IMG/VR virus record: IMGVR_UViG_3300020182_000149
Span: 1-27,799 of that record
Source: a virus
DNA length: 27,799 bases
Reading direction: 5' to 3' (one strand)
Below are positions 1 to 7,661 of this stretch, piece after piece (within the stretch, counting starts at the first letter, position 1; each line of letters begins with the position of its first letter). Below the pieces are notes generated by a model. The model was given only the letters and a program-made list of their open reading frames with translations, was not told the origin of the DNA and did not search any database. Position numbers and translations under genes: made by a program.

Positions 1-465
1 AGTATCTCGGTATCCTGTTGGGTCATCAAAACATTGCTTTATCTCTGTATAATTATAAGCAATACTTTCCCCTTCCGTAAGTTCCGCCATCGTAATATTA
101 GACAAAGTAGCTTTCAGGTCAGTTTCGCTGCCTTGAAATATCATCTCAACCTCTTTACTATCTCCTTTAGTTGTATTTACCACAAAGAAACTTCCAACAA
201 ACCTTTCAAATCCATCAACTAAAATTCTACCTTTTATTGATTTGTTCAGGTTGACCTTTGCTGCTTGTGCAGGATCAGTAACGTCACCTATTGCATCCAA
301 TAATCCACCGATAAGCGGAAGCCTAAATGACTGCCTTGTAACTGTTCCCTGACTTCCTAAATTGTCTATTGAAGCAACTACCTTATTAATTTGAATGCTT
401 TCATTTTCAAAGGTTCTGCAAACGTGTGAAACTCCATCAATGTCTAAAATTATAGTAACTACCAT
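1..465 (-). CDS. Tail hub protein, N-terminal part (allele 2, cut by window edge)
   Basis: This encodes the first 155 residues of a protein almost identical to the N-terminus of the 751-aa protein at 25327-27582. It starts MVVTIILDIDGVSHV and runs off the left edge at codon 155. Only three residues differ from the full-length copy (one V/I, two A/S) although about 30 bases differ, so both versions have been under selection as protein. Its ATG follows directly on the TAA of the gene at 466-1701, exactly as in the other copy. The likely explanation is the other strain allele of the same gene at the closure point of a circular genome. Role by context: tail tip or hub protein next to the tape measure. 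The family is uncharacterised to my knowledge. Confidence 0.85.
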   Translation of the reverse strand, partial: MVVTIILDIDGVSHVCRTFENESIQINKVVASIDNLGSQGTVTRQSFRLPLIGGLLDAIGDVTDPAQAAKVNLNKSIKGRILVDGFERFVGSFFVVNTTKGDSKEVEMIFQGSETDLKATLSNITMAELTEGESIAYNYTEIKQCFDDPTGYRDT

Positions 466-682
466 TTATTGAATCTGCATTAGTTCGTTATTTGCATACT
501 GAAGATTTACCTCAACCTTGTATAGTTCCTGTTGAACGCTGACTATTCGGTAGCTTGTTGTTGTTACCACCATCGGATGCGTTCCATCATCGTCAAACAT
601 TACTACAATCGCTGACTTGTATAATTCTGCCAAAGCATCAACCTCTATCTGTGAAAGGTAATCACTTCGCAAAACAATGTTC
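1..682. repeat. Imperfect terminal overlap, copy 1
   Basis: It matches 27118-27799 over 682 bases. The first 99 and last 123 bases are identical; the middle 460 bases carry about 40 substitutions and no gaps. Confidence 0.95.
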
Positions 683-1701
683 TTTGTCGCTGAATTACCG
701 AACTCCTGAATGTTAGGATTATTGATGTTTAAGATGTCTGTGAATGTTGTGGCTTTGTAGTCTATGCCATCGCTTTGAATCCGCTTACCTTTCTTAATAT
801 TGATGCTTTGCTCTGACAACATAGTGAAGTTTTGGTATTCATCTCCACCATATCTGTTAACCCAATACAATCTGTGATTGCTTTGCTTAGGATTGCAATC
901 CTGTCTGCGAACAGTTATTATTTCTGAATCAAAGGTTGTGTCCTCTTCGTTAGTGTATCGTATTAGTATTTTCCAAGATGCCGCAGCAGCAGGAATTGAA
1001 GAATCAAGCAAATTAAGTTGCTGCCTTGCATAACCTATTTCGGTAGGTTCTTCAAGTTGAACATCTGTTGCAGTTCCTGTTATCTCCGAACCATTCAACC
1101 TATGGAATGTAGTTATAACATTTGTAGCAGTTAAGATTGAATCTGTGTTATCGTAAAATCCTCTAAATTGATTTGGATAAGATAGGTTCTCGCCATCGTT
1201 TGTTAGCAATGAAATGTCCTGCTTTATCTTTGGCAGCTTAATCGGTTCAAAATTGTACCAATAAAAATCTCTGTAATTAATTGCCACAGGTTGGTTCTCG
1301 TAGCCGTTGTAAACGTAGAACTCTTTTGTCTGTGTTTCATCGTAGTCCTGCCATACAGGAGGAACAGGTATAGCAGGAGGAGTAACGCTTGGCGAACTTG
1401 ATTGTCCTACCTCAATTTTGACAATGTTAAAAGAATTAGGTGATAGTGAAAGAAAGTCAAAGTTTGATTTGAAAAAGGTATCTTGTAAAAGTTTGAAAGG
1501 TTCTACTACTGCCGTTTGACCTATTGGATTAATGTCCCTTATTACTTCTGTGTCTGCAATATCTTTTATTGAAACCTTAATTCTAAAAGTCAAGTTTGCT
1601 CTTGCAGCACCATCGTTAGAAATTATTACCGCAAAAGGATTATATAACCCATAGATACCAATATCAGGGTTTGAGTTAGTATATGTTGCTACTGTTGCCA
1701 T
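466..1701 (-). CDS. Tail protein, 411 aa, upstream of the tail hub gene
   Basis: This 411-aa protein is beta-rich with no signal peptide or membrane segment. It has a proline-rich linker near residues 105-117, a cluster of aromatic residues after it, and a WVNRYGGDEYQNFTM stretch in the C-terminal third of a kind I associate with tail-tip proteins of Bacteroidota phages. The ATG at 1701 follows directly on the TAA of the preceding gene (TAAATG junction), and its own TAA is directly followed by the hub ATG, so the three genes are translationally coupled. Position between the gp10-like completion protein and the hub and tape measure supports a tail-tip or distal-tail role. No enzymatic motif is visible. 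The C-terminal 71 residues recur unchanged in protein sequence at 27583-27799. Confidence 0.7.
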   Translation of the reverse strand: MATVATYTNSNPDIGIYGLYNPFAVIISNDGAARANLTFRIKVSIKDIADTEVIRDINPIGQTAVVEPFKLLQDTFFKSNFDFLSLSPNSFNIVKIEVGQSSSPSVTPPAIPVPPVWQDYDETQTKEFYVYNGYENQPVAINYRDFYWYNFEPIKLPKIKQDISLLTNDGENLSYPNQFRGFYDNTDSILTATNVITTFHRLNGSEITGTATDVQLEEPTEIGYARQQLNLLDSSIPAAAASWKILIRYTNEEDTTFDSEIITVRRQDCNPKQSNHRLYWVNRYGGDEYQNFTMLSEQSINIKKGKRIQSDGIDYKATTFTDILNINNPNIQEFGNSATKNIVLRSDYLSQIEVDALAELYKSAIVVMFDDDGTHPMVVTTTSYRIVSVQQELYKVEVNLQYANNELMQIQ

Positions 1702-2292
1702 TTAGGTTGATTTTTGTGTTACTGTGAAACCTTGTTTTCTAAGTGTGTTTCCTATTTCAAAAGCCATATCTACTGCCATAGTTTTTTCTAAAGATTGTTT
1801 GTTTTCTTTAAATGCCCTGTCAGATGCCTTACCCATAAAATTAGTTCTTATAATTCCATCTCTTGCTATTGCTCTTCCCATCATAAAAGCTGCCGCCTTT
1901 ATGTTCTCAGGAGTCTTTGCTACAAATTGTGAAACTTTTTGACCTGACTTATTTCTGAATACTTTCTTCAAACGCATTTTGGAAGTTTTTATGTACTCTT
2001 CCATTACACCCTTTGCAAGGTTTTTCTTCTTGAATTTAAAAGGTGCTTTCTGTGACTTTTTCCAACCATTAACTCCTTTCTCTATAAAAATGCCATACAT
2101 TTCTTTTGAAGTAAACTCTAATTCAAAACCTTTGTTGTTTTCTTTTAAGTCATATCCCAACCCTTTGCTTAAATCTCCTGTATTGTTAGTCTTTCTTTTT
2201 TTACCTGCAAAGCCTGTCAAGTTCAAATTGCTTCTTGCTTGTTTTATAGAATCAGCAGCATATTTTTCTAATGCCTTTTTTAGTTCTTCCAT
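1702..2292 (-). CDS. HK97 gp10-like tail completion protein
   Basis: This 196-aa basic protein carries the pattern TGDLSKGLGYDL (about 38-49), then KEMYGIFIEKGVNGW (about 63-77). This resembles the phage HK97 gp10 and tail-completion family, where a short N-terminal helix is followed by a beta domain. These proteins act at the head-tail junction or cap the tail tube. The family match is by eye and remote. The start at 2292 overlaps the upstream stop by one base, typical of coupled genes. It sits between the 139-aa gene and the 411-aa tail protein, downstream of TerL, in a connector-like block. Confidence 0.65.
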   Translation of the reverse strand: MEELKKALEKYAADSIKQARSNLNLTGFAGKKRKTNNTGDLSKGLGYDLKENNKGFELEFTSKEMYGIFIEKGVNGWKKSQKAPFKFKKKNLAKGVMEEYIKTSKMRLKKVFRNKSGQKVSQFVAKTPENIKAAAFMMGRAIARDGIIRTNFMGKASDRAFKENKQSLEKTMAVDMAFEIGNTLRKQGFTVTQKST

Positions 2293-2711
2293 TACACTAA
2301 GCAGGTTTTTTGTAGATCAAAGTTGATGGTAAATTCTACTCCTCCTAATCCATCTTTGTACCTTTTATGAACTGTGTTGGCTGAAATACTATCAGGGAAG
2401 TAATATCCGTTCTTTTTAAGGTAGTCAACAAACATAGAAGCTATCCCAAAGCAGTCAGAAATTACCTCTTTTCTTCTTTCATCTTGGTTGCCAATGGTGT
2501 TGATTAGGTCAAGCATTTCAAACTTTAGAGCAAAGGTATCAACCTGCAAGTTCATTACCATCGTATCTGCTAAGGAATACACCAAACGAACTCCTGTTTT
2601 ATCTAAACCTTTGTCTGAGTATTTCTCAAAGTCTACATAGTTAATTTCTGTGAAGTTCGTTTCAACAAGAACCTTAATGTTTTCTATGATTTGCTTGATT
2701 GACGTTTGCAT
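2292..2711 (-). CDS. Probable neck or tail-terminator protein, 139 aa
   Basis: This 139-aa protein starts MQTSIKQIIENIKVLVETNF. It is mixed alpha/beta and ends in a beta stretch (GGVEFTINFDLQ) as in small tail-terminator proteins. It overlaps the end of the preceding gene by 38 bases, and the next gene begins at its stop codon. Size, position just before the gp10-like gene and the TerL-side context suggest a neck or tail-terminator role. That is inference from order; I see no diagnostic motif. Confidence 0.5.
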   Translation of the reverse strand: MQTSIKQIIENIKVLVETNFTEINYVDFEKYSDKGLDKTGVRLVYSLADTMVMNLQVDTFALKFEMLDLINTIGNQDERRKEVISDCFGIASMFVDYLKKNGYYFPDSISANTVHKRYKDGLGGVEFTINFDLQKTCLV

Positions 2712-3375
2712 TCTTTTCGTTTATTTCGTTTATCTTACTTTGCTCTATCCAAGTGAACGCTCTCCATATTGGCATCTGCTCGGCTTTCTCCATTTTAGTT
2801 GCATCGTCATTTGCTAATATTTTTAGCAATCCGTACAACTTCCTCCCATCACTTTCTTCAGCACTTTGCTCCCCTTTGTAAAGTATTGGGTAATTTTCTT
2901 GCAAAGTTACAATAATTTGATTAAAGAGTTTTGTACTCCATAGCGAAAATATAAAAGGAGCATCGTAAAAAATAGGTTGCATTTCTAAATATTCTTTTTT
3001 GCTGAACTGCTTGGTCCAATCTTTCCTATAAATCAAAGCAGTAATTGCATAAAGAAATTCATTAGTATCGTAGTTTACATCTACGTTAACCAATTCAATC
3101 AAGAATTTTAAAGGAATATCAAGCAAGTCATCAGGAGCAAAGTAATCAGTTCCGTTGTAAGTTATCTTCGCAGGTGCTTCTCCTATGTCCTCGTTTCCGA
3201 TGTAAGCATAAAATGTCAGCAATACTGCCAAAGCATCTTCTTCAGCAAACCTTTCTTTGGTAATTTGTAGGTGCTTAAAAAAAGTCGCTACCTGCTCGGT
3301 TTCGTTCTGAGTTCCAAGTTGCTGCATTAAAGCCTGTGGAATCTCCCTTGATGAACTTGGTATGTGTATTTTCAT
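2674..3375 (-). CDS. Uncharacterised virion-module protein overlapping terL
   Basis: This 233-aa protein begins MKIHIPSSSREIP, a compact N-terminus that I associate with conserved proteins of Bacteroidota phage morphogenesis modules. It is mostly helical and aromatic-rich, with no membrane segment. The first 34 codons lie inside the 3' end of terL in another frame, a 101-base overlap. A start at Met17 (3327) would cut the overlap to 53 bases, but the residues before it look like genuine protein. Its C-terminus overlaps the next gene by 38 bases. Function unknown; a role in head-tail or tail assembly is inferred from its neighbours. Confidence 0.6.
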   Translation of the reverse strand: MKIHIPSSSREIPQALMQQLGTQNETEQVATFFKHLQITKERFAEEDALAVLLTFYAYIGNEDIGEAPAKITYNGTDYFAPDDLLDIPLKFLIELVNVDVNYDTNEFLYAITALIYRKDWTKQFSKKEYLEMQPIFYDAPFIFSLWSTKLFNQIIVTLQENYPILYKGEQSAEESDGRKLYGLLKILANDDATKMEKAEQMPIWRAFTWIEQSKINEINEKNANVNQANHRKH

Positions 3376-4822
3376 AATTGGGTTGTTTAGGTGTTTTAAA
3401 GACTATATTCTTTTCAATAATTCCTGTCAGCACATCAGCAGCGTCATCGTGAGCATTTGCTCTGAAGTTCTTTTTAAAGCCTGTTAGATGCTTCCAAAAC
3501 ATCCCCCAACGGTTATGCCAATCCTTCGGAAATAGAATGTGCCTTTGAACTTGTGCTGAATTGGAAACAATCCTTGCCTCTTTGTTTAATGACTGATGGA
3601 AAGAATTTATCGCAGCTTTGGTATTCTTTTGTACGTTAATTGCAAAGTATCTTCCTCCGTTGTTACTTTCAAAATCTGCTTGTTTAGTTCCGTTATCATT
3701 TAACATCTTTGGCAGCATTACCTCAGTAGCTTCCATTGAATCCATTGTGTAAAGTATGTCGGTTATGTAGATGTCATCGCCAACTCTGTCGTAACAAATT
3801 GAGCAAAGGTAATCGTTACCTGCGTCTGCCGTATCTGTGTAGTTTCCTTTCTTAGTTACGTTCTCAGGAATATGGTCATAGGTTCGCCATTCGCCTGAGT
3901 AAAGCAATCCCTCTTTTGAAGTTGGATTACCTTGATGTAAGCATTCAAACTTATTAGGATCAATTCTTCGCTCCTCAGTTAGCTTATCAATAGAATGTCT
4001 GTTTTCCCATAGTGCTTCGCCAACTGCTCGTTCATCAATAGACGTCTTTTGGCTTGTTTTAATGGCTTCAAAGTTTAGCTTTACCCATTCGTTAGGGTTG
4101 AATGAATCTAAGTCATCTAAGCAAGTAATTACGTTTACCTTTTCGTTCTCCTCAATCCTTCCTATTACATCTTCCTCGTGCCACCTCGTGAACACAATTA
4201 GCTGCTGACTATTATTGTGAAGTCTTGTTTTAACTACCGATGTGTACCAATCCCAAGCTGATTCCCTAATAACAGGAGAAGAACCTTCCGCATAGTCTTT
4301 GTACAAGTCATCCATTATAACGCAATCCAAAGTGATTGAAGTTAATGCTCCACCTCTACCAACTGCTTTCAACATTCCTTTGTGTCCTACTATCTCAAAC
4401 TCTTCTGAGTTTCTTAAGAATGAACTTGCAACTGTTACAACATTACTTGAGTTTAATTTGGTGTCAGGAAATAAAGCAGCGTATTCAGGAGTATCAATTA
4501 TCCTTTGATTGTCTCTGTTAAATTTCCTTGCTATGGTTGCGTTGTATGAAGTAATTGCAAGTCTTAAATTAGGGTTTAGACCAAACATAAAAGAAGGCAA
4601 CCGCCTTGTGCTACCTTCTGATTTTCCGTGTTGCGGAGGCATTGAAACCATCAGCTTCTTAATCTTACCCTTTGCGAACCTATCTAAAATTTCGTAATAA
4701 ACTTTGTGGTATGGCTGCCAATCAAATGATGTTGTTGTGTAGCTTGTGTAATCCTTTAAGTTGGTTCTTGCTTTTCTTCTTGCTATCTCCTCCTCAATTA
4801 TTACTTCTTCAAGTTTAGCCAT
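3275..4822 (-). CDS. terL: Terminase large subunit
   Basis: This 515-aa packaging motor drives DNA into the prohead by ATP hydrolysis and cuts the concatemer. ATPase domain: Walker A variant SMPPQHGKS at about 60-68, Walker B VIMDD at about 168-172, and a coupling-type segment FTRWHEED at about 211-218. RNase H-like nuclease domain: TDTADAG at about 329-335 (Asp330/Asp333), DFESNNGG near Glu385, and HDDAADV at about 458-464. All expected acidic residues are present and the length is typical. The ATG at 4822 overlaps the TerS stop by 8 bases. The last 33 codons overlap the next gene, and the stop lies in a run of seven T. A circularly permuted genome fits a headful mechanism, but that is inference. 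Confidence 0.95.
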   Translation of the reverse strand: MAKLEEVIIEEEIARRKARTNLKDYTSYTTTSFDWQPYHKVYYEILDRFAKGKIKKLMVSMPPQHGKSEGSTRRLPSFMFGLNPNLRLAITSYNATIARKFNRDNQRIIDTPEYAALFPDTKLNSSNVVTVASSFLRNSEEFEIVGHKGMLKAVGRGGALTSITLDCVIMDDLYKDYAEGSSPVIRESAWDWYTSVVKTRLHNNSQQLIVFTRWHEEDVIGRIEENEKVNVITCLDDLDSFNPNEWVKLNFEAIKTSQKTSIDERAVGEALWENRHSIDKLTEERRIDPNKFECLHQGNPTSKEGLLYSGEWRTYDHIPENVTKKGNYTDTADAGNDYLCSICYDRVGDDIYITDILYTMDSMEATEVMLPKMLNDNGTKQADFESNNGGRYFAINVQKNTKAAINSFHQSLNKEARIVSNSAQVQRHILFPKDWHNRWGMFWKHLTGFKKNFRANAHDDAADVLTGIIEKNIVFKTPKQPNYENTHTKFIKGDSTGFNAATWNSERNRAGSDFF

Positions 4823-5195
4823 CAGTTACTCTTTTAGCCTGTTTTAAACGTGCCTCAAGTTCTTCGTCAGTTAAGTTGGATAGGTCAAGGTTCTTGTTAG
4901 TATTTTCAGTTTCCATTCTTTCAATATAACCACGTTTCTTCCCTTTGGTCTTTAGGTAGAAAATGGTTGACGTTGGAACATTATCTTTTATCTGCTGATG
5001 TAATTGCGTTTCTGCGAAATCCAAAGCTACGTTTTCAATATCCTTTACCTGCTTTGCAAATTCTTCGTCATCTTTTAACCATCCGTAGAAAGTAGTTCTA
5101 CCAACTCCAACCTTTTTACAAGCAGTTGTGACGATTCCAAGCGATTGCTCCAACGCTTCAATTATTGCCTTTTTATGTTGTGCGGTTTTGTTCAT
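4815..5195 (-). CDS. terS: Terminase small subunit
   Basis: This 126-aa protein has an N-terminal helix-turn-helix: GIVTTACKKVGVGRTTFYGW at about 20-39, followed by a charged helical region. It matches small terminase subunits with the layout HTH, oligomerisation helices and charged C-terminal tail that contacts TerL. It would recognise phage DNA and start packaging. It lies directly upstream of terL and overlaps it by 8 bases, the classic arrangement. The ATG at 5195 lies two bases after the stop of the small membrane protein gene, so the three are probably one transcript. Confidence 0.85.
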   Translation of the reverse strand: MNKTAQHKKAIIEALEQSLGIVTTACKKVGVGRTTFYGWLKDDEEFAKQVKDIENVALDFAETQLHQQIKDNVPTSTIFYLKTKGKKRGYIERMETENTNKNLDLSNLTDEELEARLKQAKRVTDG

Positions 5196-5197
5196 AG

Positions 5198-5356
5198 CTA
5201 CGTTCTTTTTAAAATTTCATCAATCTGCTCCTGCGTCAACTTATCATCAGGCTTACCTCCATAGGATTTATAGATAATTATCAAAGCAATTCCAAATCCT
5301 GCAAGTGCAATTAAAACAACTATTGCTGCGAGTATTATTACGTTTAAGATATACAT
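5198..5356 (-). CDS. Small single-span membrane protein upstream of terS
   Basis: This 52-aa protein has a short N-terminus, one hydrophobic span from about residue 3 to 28 (VIILAAIVVLIALAGFGIAL within it) and a polar C-terminal tail ending DEILKRT. The stop lies two bases before the terS start, which argues for a real coupled gene. A -7-like sequence with one mismatch (TATATTGG) lies just before its ATG. Membrane anchoring is clear from sequence. Role unknown; a holin, superinfection-exclusion or membrane factor are all possible, and nothing decides between them. Confidence 0.6.
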   Translation of the reverse strand: MYILNVIILAAIVVLIALAGFGIALIIIYKSYGGKPDDKLTQEQIDEILKRT

Positions 5357-5396
5357 TAGTTCCAATATATAAAAGTGTATTCTGATTCCTCTTCTT

Positions 5397-5513
5397 TCAA
5401 TTCTGTTGAGTTATGTGCAATATTACTAAGCATCCTATTTCTTCGTTTTTATCATTGTAAAAGTAAATCGTGTTCTCAAGATATAAATCAAAAAGAACAT
5501 CTGCATCTACCAT
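5397..5513 (-). CDS. Possible 38-aa acidic protein
   Basis: This short reading frame starts MVDADVLFDLYLENTIYFYN and has alternating hydrophobic and acidic residues that look protein-like. A TAAATTTG element lies 4 bases before the ATG, giving it a potential leaderless transcript. No homology is recognised. Its small size keeps confidence low. Confidence 0.35.
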   Translation of the reverse strand: MVDADVLFDLYLENTIYFYNDKNEEIGCLVILHITQQN

Positions 5514-5517
5514 TTTA

Positions 5518-5525
5518 CAAATTTA
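5518..5525 (-). promoter_or_regulatory. -7 element (TAAATTTG) before the 5513 gene
   Basis: On the minus strand it reads TAAATTTG, matching the Bacteroidota -7 consensus TAnnTTTG. No TTG was found at the usual 17-23 bases upstream, so this is a half match. It lies close to the ATG at 5513. Confidence 0.3.
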
Positions 5526-5687
5526 CAGAATTTTGTGTTTAGCATCGTAAGCTATCAAGTCACGAATGTACTTTGACAGGCTTCGGTAATCGTCATAAAT
5601 TTCAATACTTCGTTGCCTTGCTATTTTTTTCTCAGCTTCAGGCATCGTTAATACTACATTGGGTTGTGATTTCTTTTCTTTTTCCAT
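5523..5687 (-). CDS. Ribbon-helix-helix-like small protein
   Basis: This 54-aa charged protein has the layout of an Arc/MetJ-type ribbon-helix-helix DNA-binding protein: a short beta-like strand NVVLTMPEAEK at about 10-20, a first helix with IARQRSIEIYDDY, and a second helix SLSKYIRDLIAYDA at about 36-49. Such dimeric proteins usually repress their own or neighbouring promoters. It sits between the NinG-like gene and the packaging block, with a TATATTTG element 4 bases before its ATG. The fold is inferred by pattern only. Confidence 0.5.
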   Translation of the reverse strand: MEKEKKSQPNVVLTMPEAEKKIARQRSIEIYDDYRSLSKYIRDLIAYDAKHKIL

Positions 5688-5691
5688 CGTA

Positions 5692-5699
5692 CAAATATA
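5692..5699 (-). promoter_or_regulatory. -7 element TATATTTG (AATAG-preceded class)
   Basis: On the minus strand it reads AATAG then TATATTTG, followed within 5 bases by the ATG at 5687. The same 13-base string precedes the gene at 7649. No TTG lies at the canonical upstream spacing. Confidence 0.4.
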
Positions 5700-6236
5700 C
5701 TATTTTAAACTATTTATCTTTGTTTTATACTCTTTAATTTTTTCCTTTATTTCAGGTATGAGCATTTTATTACTCGGTTGATAACCTTCAAGCCATTCTA
5801 CTTTCTCAACTCCTATGCGGTTGATCAACTCTTTCCGGTATTCAATCAAGTTTCCGTGCAAGTAAGTATTGCAGGTAGCACATTGCCGCCAAACATTTAG
5901 TTCATTAAATCTTAGTTCAGGACAACTGCCAACAGAACGATAGTGACCTGCGTGGAATTGCTTTTCGTTATTCTTGCCACAGGATATACAAGGAAGGTCT
6001 TTATCTCTTAACCTTATGTAACTATTAAATACTGTCTGAAATAGCTTCAGGTAATCTCTGTGAGTTAATAAGGCTTCCTTTGCCTTCTTCTTTTCCTTCC
6101 GTTCCTGCTTCGCTTTCTTTTCCCTTTCTTTTTTTACTAATTCCTTTACTCCTAAATTATGACAAAGGTCTTTATCACAATACTTCCAATTAAACCACTT
6201 CGGTTCAAAGTTATCTTTGCAGTTCTTACATCTCAT
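5700..6236 (-). CDS. ninG: NinG/Rap-like recombination endonuclease
   Basis: This 178-aa protein has two zinc-binding modules. The N-terminal one has Cys3, Cys6, Cys20 and Cys25. After a very lysine/glutamate-rich helix (about 31-58) comes an HNH-like core: CISC at 83-86, HAGH at 95-98, and CATC at 119-122 with following NTYLHGN. This pattern matches NinG (lambda Rap), a structure-specific nuclease that helps resolve recombination intermediates. It overlaps the preceding 69-aa gene by 11 bases and lies next to a phosphoesterase, consistent with a DNA recombination and repair cluster. No residue appears to be missing. The symbol is used for the family. Confidence 0.85.
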   Translation of the reverse strand: MRCKNCKDNFEPKWFNWKYCDKDLCHNLGVKELVKKEREKKAKQERKEKKKAKEALLTHRDYLKLFQTVFNSYIRLRDKDLPCISCGKNNEKQFHAGHYRSVGSCPELRFNELNVWRQCATCNTYLHGNLIEYRKELINRIGVEKVEWLEGYQPSNKMLIPEIKEKIKEYKTKINSLK

Positions 6237-6435
6237 TCTTGAACCTGTCTAAATCTGCTTTGAAATTATCAAGCCTTGTCTTTTCGTGAGCATAAAATTG
6301 TTCAAGATATGCAACTGCATCTTCTTTATCTTTTACTGTTACAATTACAGGGCTTTCAAAATACTTAAAGTAAATTTCCTTTCTTGTTTTTAACTTGTCC
6401 AAATAGTGTATCCAAGTGTCTATATTATCTTTCAT
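6226..6435 (-). CDS. Uncharacterised 69-aa charged protein
   Basis: This small helical protein starts MKDNIDTWIHYLDKLKTR and ends in a lysine/aspartate-rich helix. It overlaps the phosphoesterase stop by 4 bases (ATGA) and the NinG start by 11 bases, so it is embedded in a coupled recombination cluster. No family recognised. Confidence 0.6.
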   Translation of the reverse strand: MKDNIDTWIHYLDKLKTRKEIYFKYFESPVIVTVKDKEDAVAYLEQFYAHEKTRLDNFKADLDRFKNEM

Positions 6436-7649
6436 TTTATGAATTTTGGTTTTAAATATACGTCAAGATCTTTGTAGCTTTCTAAAAAGAAACCTCTTCT
6501 GCCTTTCTTAAAATTGTTTTGTACCCATTGGGAAGATGGACTTAAAGCAGGATAATTAAAATAATAGAAATCATCTGAACTGCACATATCAAATAATGCT
6601 TGATGCGAATCTCCCTTGCAGAAAATAACCAAATCCGCAGTTTTGTAAATGTTATTGTTTTTGCAGTATTGATCTATCTTTTCTATTGAGTCAGGTTTGA
6701 GTTGTGGTTTGAAGCCAAACTTTAAACTCTTATCATCTTTTCCGTGAGAAATCACAAAGCAAATATTACCTATAAAATAGTGATTGATAAATTTCCTGTG
6801 GTTCGTAACCTTTACGTTGTCATATTTCAATTCAAGAATCTGCTTCATTGTCTTGTTAACAAAGTATCCGAATGCTCCTGAATGATTGTCATTACAAATG
6901 TTGTTAACTTCTACCCTGCTATAATGAGCAAGTAATGGTTCAATAAGTTTAATCTTAAATTCTACGGCAGTATCAAACGCTTCTTCGTTGGTCATATTCT
7001 GCGGAAGTTCGTGTCCTCCTCTTGTGGTCTTGCCATCAAACCCATCCATTAAATCTCCGTAATCGTCTACAACTATGAAGTTAGATTTCCTTTCTTTTAT
7101 GGCAGCTTCAGCTATTCGTGTGCAGTCTTTCAGAACTTCCTCCTTGTTCCATTTGACTGCATACATTGAGTTGTCATACTTGTTAGTTTCCATTCCTATG
7201 TGAACGTCAGAAATAACAAGCCTGTCAAAGTCTGCTGCATTGTCTATTATTGGAACAACCAACCTGTCTAATCTTTTGATGTGCTTTTTTACGATGCCTT
7301 CAAAGTCAAAATCTTTTACTTCTTCTTTCTCCTGCTTTGCTGCATATTGTATCCATTGCTGACCTGTGGTCTTGGAAGTAGATATTTTAATAACCTCAAA
7401 ATTCTCAGGAATATCTATGGCTTCGGATTGTAGCTTTTCAAGAGATGAAATTACGTTGCCATTTTTGTCAAGTTTATTTTGAGTATTGACAAATTTTCGA
7501 GGATTTGGTTGCATTCTTTTCCTTAGAATATCTTCATAAACTTCAGAGTCAATGGTGTATTTCGCCTGCCTTTCCCCTTTTATCTGTTTATTTAAACTTA
7601 AACCTAATTGCTTTGCTTCTGAATCATATAACCTTTTCCTTACTTTCAT
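6432..7649 (-). CDS. Calcineurin-like metallophosphoesterase (SbcD/MRE11-type fold)
   Basis: This 405-aa protein contains the five metal-binding motifs of the metallophosphoesterase superfamily: ISDVHIG (Asp148, His150), VVDDYGDLMDGF (Asp199), a degenerate GNHD motif NICNDNHSGAF (about 250-260, Asn255/His256), VISHGKDD (His302) and KGDSHQAL (Asp347, His349). The first 110 residues form a separate domain beginning KRLYDSEAKQLGLSLNK, possibly a helix-turn-helix. The fold includes nucleases such as SbcD, but no SbcC-like ATPase is present. I chose the ATG at 7649, since the longer frame would begin at a TTG lying within the promoter-like element. Next to NinG, a DNA end-processing role is plausible but unproven. 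Confidence 0.8.
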   Translation of the reverse strand: MKVRKRLYDSEAKQLGLSLNKQIKGERQAKYTIDSEVYEDILRKRMQPNPRKFVNTQNKLDKNGNVISSLEKLQSEAIDIPENFEVIKISTSKTTGQQWIQYAAKQEKEEVKDFDFEGIVKKHIKRLDRLVVPIIDNAADFDRLVISDVHIGMETNKYDNSMYAVKWNKEEVLKDCTRIAEAAIKERKSNFIVVDDYGDLMDGFDGKTTRGGHELPQNMTNEEAFDTAVEFKIKLIEPLLAHYSRVEVNNICNDNHSGAFGYFVNKTMKQILELKYDNVKVTNHRKFINHYFIGNICFVISHGKDDKSLKFGFKPQLKPDSIEKIDQYCKNNNIYKTADLVIFCKGDSHQALFDMCSSDDFYYFNYPALSPSSQWVQNNFKKGRRGFFLESYKDLDVYLKPKFIK

Positions 7650-7661
7650 TGTCAGTTTTTG

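Noticed and set aside
1-682. Direct terminal repeats of a linear virion genome
   Set aside because: True terminal repeats are identical because they are copied from one another. Here the copies differ by about 40 bases in a single stretch.
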